Source: Bubalus kerabau (lineage: Eukaryota > Chordata > Mammalia > Artiodactyla > Bovidae). From it: 64,000 nucleotides of DNA. The position numbers and the translations under genes were made by a program. Below the pieces are notes generated by a model. It had not been told where the DNA came from. It did not search any database and worked only from the letters and a program-made list of their open reading frames with translations. The DNA lies in NCBI RefSeq assembly GCF_029407905.1, contig NC_073635.1, positions 37,067,501 through 37,131,500 on the forward strand, read 5' to 3'. Positions 57,842-64,000 of this stretch are shown piece after piece. Positions within the stretch are counted from its first letter, which is position 1. The number at the start of each line of letters is the position of its first letter.

Positions 57842-60800
57842 GGAGGCGGTCCTAAGATGGCGGAGGAATAGGATTGGGGAGACCACTTTCTCCCCTATAA
57901 ATTCATCGAAAGAACATTTGAATGCTGAGCAAATTCCACAAAACAACCTCTGAATGCTGGCAGAGGAAATCAGGCACCCAGAAAGGCAGCCCATTGTCTT
58001 CAAAAGGATGTAGGACAAAATATAAAAGATAAAGAGAGAGACAAAAAGAGTTAGGGATGGAGACCCGTTCTGGGAAGGGAGTCTTTAAAGAGGAGAAGTT
58101 TCCAAACACCAGGAAACCCTCTCACCTGTGGTTCTGTGGGAAGTTTTGGAATCTCAGAGGGCAATATAACCGGGAGGAAAAATAAATAAAACCCACAGAT
58201 TACATGCCTAATGGCAACTTCCAGCAGAGAAGTAGCCCAAAAGCTTGCATCTGCCACCAGCAAGCAGGGGATGAACAGTGAGGAGCAGGCTGCATTGCTT
58301 AGGGAAAGGACCAGGCCTGAATACCCTGAGGGCAATCTGAAGGAGGTAACGTGAGACAGCAACCCAAACTGTGGGATAGCCAGAGAGAGAGAGGGAAAAA
58401 AAAAGAGAGAGAGAGAACTATCCCGCGAAAAGCCCTAACCTAAGGCACTGCCGGCCCACTCACAGAACAAAGGACTGAGAGAATACCAGAGGAGAGCTAG
58501 CCAGCTGCAGACCGGCACATCCCCCACTGGAAGCAGGTGGGCGGCAGCCAGAGCCAGAAAGGGGCAAACTTGGCCCCAGAGAAGGCATCCCCTACCAAAC
58601 TGTGAGCAGGCTTCCAGTTGCTAACCAAGACTTCCTGGGATTCTGGACGGTTGACATCCTCCAGGAAGGTCGCAGCCAGAGATTAGCTCCCCAGAAGAGA
58701 CACGTGGCATACCTGAGATGGCACACCAGCTGCCACCCAGTAAACCAAGTGGCTGGAACTGGGAAGGTGATAAGACGCACCACATCTAAGGAGAGTGCAC
58801 TCGCCAAGCACCTGGTCACCTGACCTGCTTGGACCTGGGAAGGGCACAACATGCAGGCCCAACCGAGTCTGCGCCTTTGTGGAGTACCCAAGATCCTGAA
58901 CCTGAGAGGCTTAGACCTGAGAAGTGCATGCAACCCAGGGCCTGCTTTAGACAGTTCCCTTGCAGAGCCACCTGGAGCCTGAGCAGTGCAGACTGGCAAA
59001 GCACACACGCCATGAGCAGGGGCAAACCCAGTGTGGCCCAGACACTGTGAGCACTCCCCACACAAGCCAGTGATATTTGTTTGCAGTGTTCCTCCCTCCC
59101 CACAGCACGACTGAACAAGTGAGCCTAAATAAGGACCACCTTCATTCCCTTGTGTCAGGGTGGAAATTAAGACACTGAAGAGACTTGCAAACAGAAGCCG
59201 CCAAAATAAACAGAGAGAACCGCTTTGGAAGTGACAGATGCAATAGATTAAAACCCTGTAGTTAGCACCAATTACACTGGAAGGGGCCTACAGATCTTGC
59301 GAAGTATAAGCTGGAACAAGGAACTATCTGTAACTGAACTGACCCCACACTGCCCACAACAGCTCCCAAGAAATTCCTACATATATTTTTACTATTATCA
59401 TAAAAAATTTTTTTTTAATTTTATTTTTAAGTCTTCTATTACTTCTTTAATTTTCATTTTTATAACCTATTACCTTGCAAAAAAAGACACCATTTTTAAA
59501 GCAAACTTCATATATATTTTTTATGATTTTTCTGATTTTGCTTTTTTAATATTGTATTTTTGAGACTTTAACCTCTAGATTTTTTAATCTTTGCTTTTTG
59601 GTATTTGTTATCAATTTTGTACCTTTAAGAAACAAATCTTCAGTACCCATTTTTACTTAGGAGTGTGATTACTGGCGTGATTACTCTCTCCCCCTTTTGA
59701 CTCTCCTTTTTCTCCCCCAGGTCACCTCTATCTCCTCCCTCCCCCTTCTCTTCTCTACCCAACCCTGTGAATCTCTGTGTGTGTTCTGGGTTATGGAGAA
59801 CACTTAGGGAACTGATTACTGCCTAGATCAGTCTCTCTCCTTTTGACTCCCCCTTTTCTCTTCCTGGTCACCTCTATCTCCTTCCTCCCTCTTCTCTTCT
59901 CCATGTAACTCTGTGAACCTCTCTGGGTGTCCCCCACTGTGGAGAATTTTTTCACCATTAACCTAGATGTTTTATCATTGGTGCTGTATGGATGGAGAAG
60001 TCTTGAGGCTACTGTAAGAATAAGACTGAAATCCAGAGGCAGGAGGCTTAAGCCCAAAACCTGAGAACACCAGAGAACTTCTGATTCCAGGGAACATTAA
60101 TCAATAAGAGATCATCCAAAAGCCTCCATACCTACACTGAAACCAGGCACTACCCAAGAGCCAACAAGTTCCAGAGCAAGACATACCATGCAAATTCTCC
60201 AGCAGTGCAGGAACATAGCCCTGAACTTCAATATACAGGCTGCCCAAAGTCACACCAAACCCAGAGACATCTCAAAACTCACTACTGGACACTTCATTGC
60301 ACCCCAGAGAGAAGAAACCCAGCTCCATCCACCAGAACCCTGAGCCAAGCTTCCCTAACCAGGAAACCTTGACAAGCCACTTGTCCAACCCCATCCACAG
60401 GGAGGAAACTCCACAATAAAGAGGAACCACAAACTGCCAGAATACAGAAAGGCCACTCCAAACACAGCAATCTAAACAAGATGAAAAGGCAGAGAAATAC
60501 TCAGCAGGTAAAGGAACATGATAAATGCCCACCAAACCAAACAAATGAGGAGAAGATATGGAGTCTACCTGAAAAAGAATTCAGAATAATGATAGTAAAA
60601 ATGATCCAAAATCTTGAAAACAAAATGGAGTTACAGATAAATAGCCTGGAGACAAGGATTGAGAAGATGTAAGAAATGTTTAACAAGGACCTAGAAGAAA
60701 TAAAAACGAGTCAGTCAATAATGAATAATGCAATAAATGAGATCAAAAACACTCTGGAGGGAACCAACAGTAGAATAACGGAGGCAGAAGATAGGATAAG

Positions 60801-62148
60801 TGATGTAGAAGATAGAATGGTAGAAATAAATGAAGCAGAGAGAAAAAAGAAAAAAGAATTAAAAGAAATGAAGATAACCTCAGGGACCTCTGGGACAATG
60901 TTAAACGCCCCAACATTCGAACTATAGGAGTCCCAGGAGAAGAAGACAAACAGAAAGGCCATGAGAAAATACTTGAGGAGATAATAGTTGAAAACTTCCC
61001 TAAAATGGGGAATGAAATAGTCAACCAAGTCCAAGAAACCCAGAGAGTCCCAAACAGGATAAACCCAAGGTGAAACAACCCAAGACACATATTAATCAAA
61101 TTAACGAAGATCAAACACAAAGAACAAATATTAAAAGCAGCAAGGGAAAAACAACAAATAACACACAAGGGGATTCCCATAAGGATAACAGCTGATCTTT
61201 CAATAGAAACTCTTCAGGCCAGAAGGGAATGGCAGGACATACTTAAAGTGATTAAAGAGAAAAACCTACAACCCAGATTACTGTACTCAGCAAGGATCTC
61301 ATTCAAGTATGAAAGAGAAATCAAAAGCTTTACAGACAAGCAAAAGCTGAGAGAATTCAGCAGCATCAAACCAGCTCTTCAACAAATGCTAAAGGATTGT
61401 CTCTAGACAGGAAATACAGAAAGGGTAATATAAACTCAAACCCAAATCAACAAAGTAAATGGCAACAGGATCATACTTATCAATAATTATCTTAAATGTA
61501 AATGGGTTGAATGCCCCAACCAAAAGACAAAGATGGGCTGAATGGATACAAAAACAAGACCGCTATATATGCTGTCCACAAGAGACCCACCTCAAAACAA
61601 GGGACACATACAGACTGAAAGTGAAGGGCTGGAAAAAGGTATTTCAAGCAAATGGAGACCAATAAAAAGGAGGAGTAGCAATACTCATATCAGATAAAAT
61701 AGACTTTAAAATAAAGGCTGTGAAAAGAGACAAAGAAGGACACTACATAATGATCAAAGGATCAATCCAAGAAGAAGATATAACAATTATAAATATATAT
61801 GCACCCAACATAGGAGCACTGCAATATGTAAGGCAAATGCTAACAAGTATGAAAGGGGAAATTAACAGTAACACGATAGTAGTGAGAGACTTTAATACCC
61901 CACTCACACCTATGGATAGATCAACTAAACAGAAAATTAACAAGGAAACACAAACTTTAAACGATACAATGAACCAGTTAGACCTAATTGATATCTATAG
62001 GACATTTCACCCCAAAACAATGAATTTCACCTTTTCCTCAAGTGCGCACGGAACCTTCTCAAGGACAGATCACATCCTGGGCCATAAACCCAGCCTTAGT
62101 AAATTCAAAAAAACTGAAATCATTCCAAGCATCTTTTCTGACCACAAT
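57842..62148 (+). mobile_element. Bovine-type L1 with full 5' end, cut off inside ORF2 endonuclease
   Basis: 5' end ggaggcggtcctaagatggc at 57842; 5' UTR to 60480. ORF1 begins at ATG 60481 (MKRQRNTQQVKEHDKCPPNQ), is broken by TAA at 60670, a frameshift near 60890 and TGA at 61071, and its natural stop is at 61404. It has a coiled coil and an RNA-binding end. ORF2 starts at 61459 and shows endonuclease motifs LNVNGL, QETHL, YAPN, RDFN and SDH, with a TAA at 61663. Sequence stops at about 62148 against a SINE; the RT domain and 3' end are missing. Inactive. Confidence 0.92.
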
Positions 62149-62338
62149 GTGGCTCAGATGGTAAAGAATCTGCCTGCAATGTGGGAGACCGGACTTTGAT
62201 CCCTGGGTTGGAAATATCTCTGGATAAGGGCATAGCTGCCCACTCCAGTATTCTTGCATGGAGAATCCCATGGACAGAGGAGCCTGGTGGGCTATATACA
62301 GTCCATACACAAAAGAGTCAGAGACGACTGAGCGACTA
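62149..62338 (+). mobile_element. BovA-type SINE at the broken L1 end
   Basis: tggctcagatggtaaagaatc, ggactttgatccctgggttg, ccactccagtattcttgcatgg, gacgactgagcgactaatac. The SINE head is shortened and fused to L1 ORF2. Confidence 0.9.
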
Positions 62339-62557
62339 ATACTTTCACTCTGTATCTGCGGTTCCTCTGCATGCTCAGATTCAACCAACCACAGACCCCC
62401 TACTATAGTATTTGCTACTGAAAAATAACCACATATAAGTGAACCTACCCAATTCTAACCTGGGCTGTCAGGGGTCAAATGTAAATGAACAGAACAAAGC
62501 CCTGAAACAGATTCACTATATAGGAATCTCATACAGACTATAAGTGGTATTTCAATT

Positions 62558-63126
62558 CAGTTCAGTCGCTTAATCATGTCCAACTCTTTGAGACCCCATG
62601 GACTGCAGCACACCAGGCCTCCCTGTCCATCACCAATTCCTGAGGTTTACCCAAACTCATGTCCATTGAGTCGGCGATGCCATCCAACCATCTTATCCTC
62701 TGTCGTCCCCTTCTCCTCCTGCCTTCAATCTTTCCTAGCATCAGGGTCTTTTCCAATGAGTCAGCTCTTCACATCAGGTGGCCATAGTATTGGAGTTTCA
62801 GCTTCAACATCAGTCCTTCCAATGAACACCCAGGACCGATCTCCTTTAGGATGGACTGGCTGGATCTCCCTGCAGTCCAAGGGACTCTCAAGTTTACTCC
62901 AACACCACAGTTCAAAAGCATCAATTCTTTGGCACTCAGCTTTCTTCACAGTCCAACTCTCACATCCATACCTGACTACTGGAAAACTGCAGCCCTGACT
63001 AGACGGACCTTTGTTGGCAAAGTAATGTCTCTGCTTTTTAATATGCTGTCTAGGTTGGTCATAACTTTTCTTCCAGTGAGCGTCTTTTAATTTCATGGCT
63101 GCAGTCACCATCTGCAGTGATTTTGG
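62558..63126 (-). mobile_element. BovB 3' part, antisense, with target duplication
   Basis: cagttcagtcgcttaatcatg through gtagacggacctttgttggc to tctgcagtgattttgg. 9-bp direct repeat atttcaatt at 62549-62557 and 63127-63135. C-terminal coding region only, frameshifted. Confidence 0.93.
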
Positions 63127-63149
63127 ATTTCAATTAAATAGACAAAAAA

Positions 63150-63648
63150 GCTCTTTAACTCTCTGGCTGCCTGAAGATAGCTGCCATCATGAATGACACA
63201 GTAACAACTCAGACCAGGAAATTCATTACCAACCAACTACTTCAGCGGAAATAAATAGTAACCTAGGTTCTTCACTCTGGGAAGGCAACAGTAACTAAAA
63301 CAGAAATTCAGGAAAAACTAGCCAAAATGTACAAGACCAGATGTCATTTTTGTATTTGGATTCAGAATCTATTTTGGTGGTGGCAAGACAACTGGCTTTG
63401 GCATGGTTTATGAATCCTTGGATTACACAAAGAAATGAGCCCAAACACAGGCTTGTAAGACACGGCCTAGATGAGAAGAAAAAGACCTCAAGAAAACAGC
63501 AAAAGGAATGCAAGAATAGAATTAAGAAAGTCAGGGGGAATGCAAAGGCCAATGCTGGTCCTGGCAAGAAGCAGTAAAGATTCTGCAGTGACTGTATCTG
63601 TGGTGACTGTGCAGATTTTTCATGAGAGAGAATAAACTAAGACCTTTA
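63150..63648 (+). pseudogene. RPS24: RPS24 processed pseudogene
   Basis: Intronless copy of ribosomal protein S24 mRNA (40S subunit): 5' UTR remnant (ctggctgcctgaagatagctgccatc), ATG at 63189, MNDTV then TRKFITNQLLQRK. Two stops follow within the next six codons (TAA, TAG), then KATVTKTEIQEKLAKMYK, a 1-2 base frameshift near 63332, GGGKTTGFGMVYESLDYTKK, another frameshift near 63436, and NEPKHRLVRHGLDEKKKTSR to the stop at 63575. The 3' UTR contains gagagaataaactaagacct and a poly(A) run at 63649. Multiple disablements show it is dead. The RNF17 and RPS24 strands are opposite here. Confidence 0.95.
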
Positions 63649-63660
63649 AAAAAAAGAAAA

Positions 63661-64000
63661 AGATAATCCAATAAATGGTGTGGATCAGCTAATCATTCTG
63701 AAGAAGAAAGTTACATAACCACCTTACATCATATAAAATATATTAGAAAGGAACCTAATAGGGACCTTCCTAAAAAATAAAAGATAAATGTATTAAAAAA
63801 ATAAAATAATGTATACCTCTGAGATGAAAGTTTTGCCTAAAAGAAAACTTAGAAGCCATGAAGGAGGGGGATAAAACAAATGAAAAAGGAAACATTTCTG
63901 AATGGTTAAATATAAAAAAATTAAATGTGAAAAACTGGGAAAAAAAGAGTTAAAATACAAAGAACAAAGTGTTAATATCTCTATCACATGAAGTAGTCTT
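63661..64000. other. Intron or upstream flank, nothing recognised
   Basis: AT-rich; no RING-encoding exon of RNF17 seen on the minus strand. Confidence 0.5.

Noticed and set aside
58592..59118. Several 70-157 codon frames on both strands
   Set aside because: They lie in the L1 5' UTR, which is GC-richer and often open by chance.
57071..64000. Search for the RNF17 RING exon and start codon
   Set aside because: No cysteine/histidine RING pattern with splice borders seen on the minus strand; presumed outside the window.

Overview
The window is nuclear DNA from a ruminant, most likely a bovid. It is dense in repeats restricted to or typical of ruminants: BovB (RTE-clade) LINEs, Bov-tA/BOV-A2 SINEs, cetartiodactyl tRNA-derived CHR-type SINEs and young L1 copies with a bovine-type 3' end. 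It also carries old mammalian MIR, L1, ERVL-MaLR and hAT-like relics. I see no bacterial, viral or organellar genes and no CRISPR array.

The only protein-coding gene I can support is the middle of RNF17 (TDRD4), a RING-finger/Tudor-domain protein of the germline piRNA pathway. It lies on the minus strand. I located 17 consecutive internal coding exons between 57070 and 6393. All have AG acceptors and GT donors, and their phases chain without a break for 2,384 coding bases (794 full codons). From the N-terminal side they encode the segment after the RING finger, a coiled-coil region, an acidic linker, a first extended Tudor domain, a connecting region and a second extended Tudor domain. The RING-encoding exon(s) should lie beyond 64000, and the C-terminal Tudor domains and stop codon below position 1. 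Neither is in this window.

The rest is intron, filled mostly by mobile elements. 1-5500 holds L1 3' ends and SINEs. 7921-9898 has a BovB tail followed by a separate 1.7-kb BovB with an 8-bp target-site duplication. 13-26 kb (one 11.8-kb intron) carries BOV-A2, several BovB pieces, a MaLR provirus relic and an old L1 that holds a striking local inverted duplication. 30655-31015 is a retrocopy of the 3' end of 28S rRNA. 32-37 kb is SINE-rich. 44-50 kb is one old L1 with BovB and SINEs nested in it. 57842-62148 is an L1 with a full-length 5' end that stops inside its endonuclease domain. 63150-63648 is an RPS24 processed pseudogene.

I found no undescribed gene system. The most unusual structure is at 24211-24995. 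There, 297 bp of neighbouring sequence has been copied in reverse orientation and fused to the last ~75 bp of a young L1, with a poly(A) tail, a 10-bp target-site duplication and an L1-endonuclease-type target. It looks like an L1 insertion whose cDNA switched template onto local DNA.
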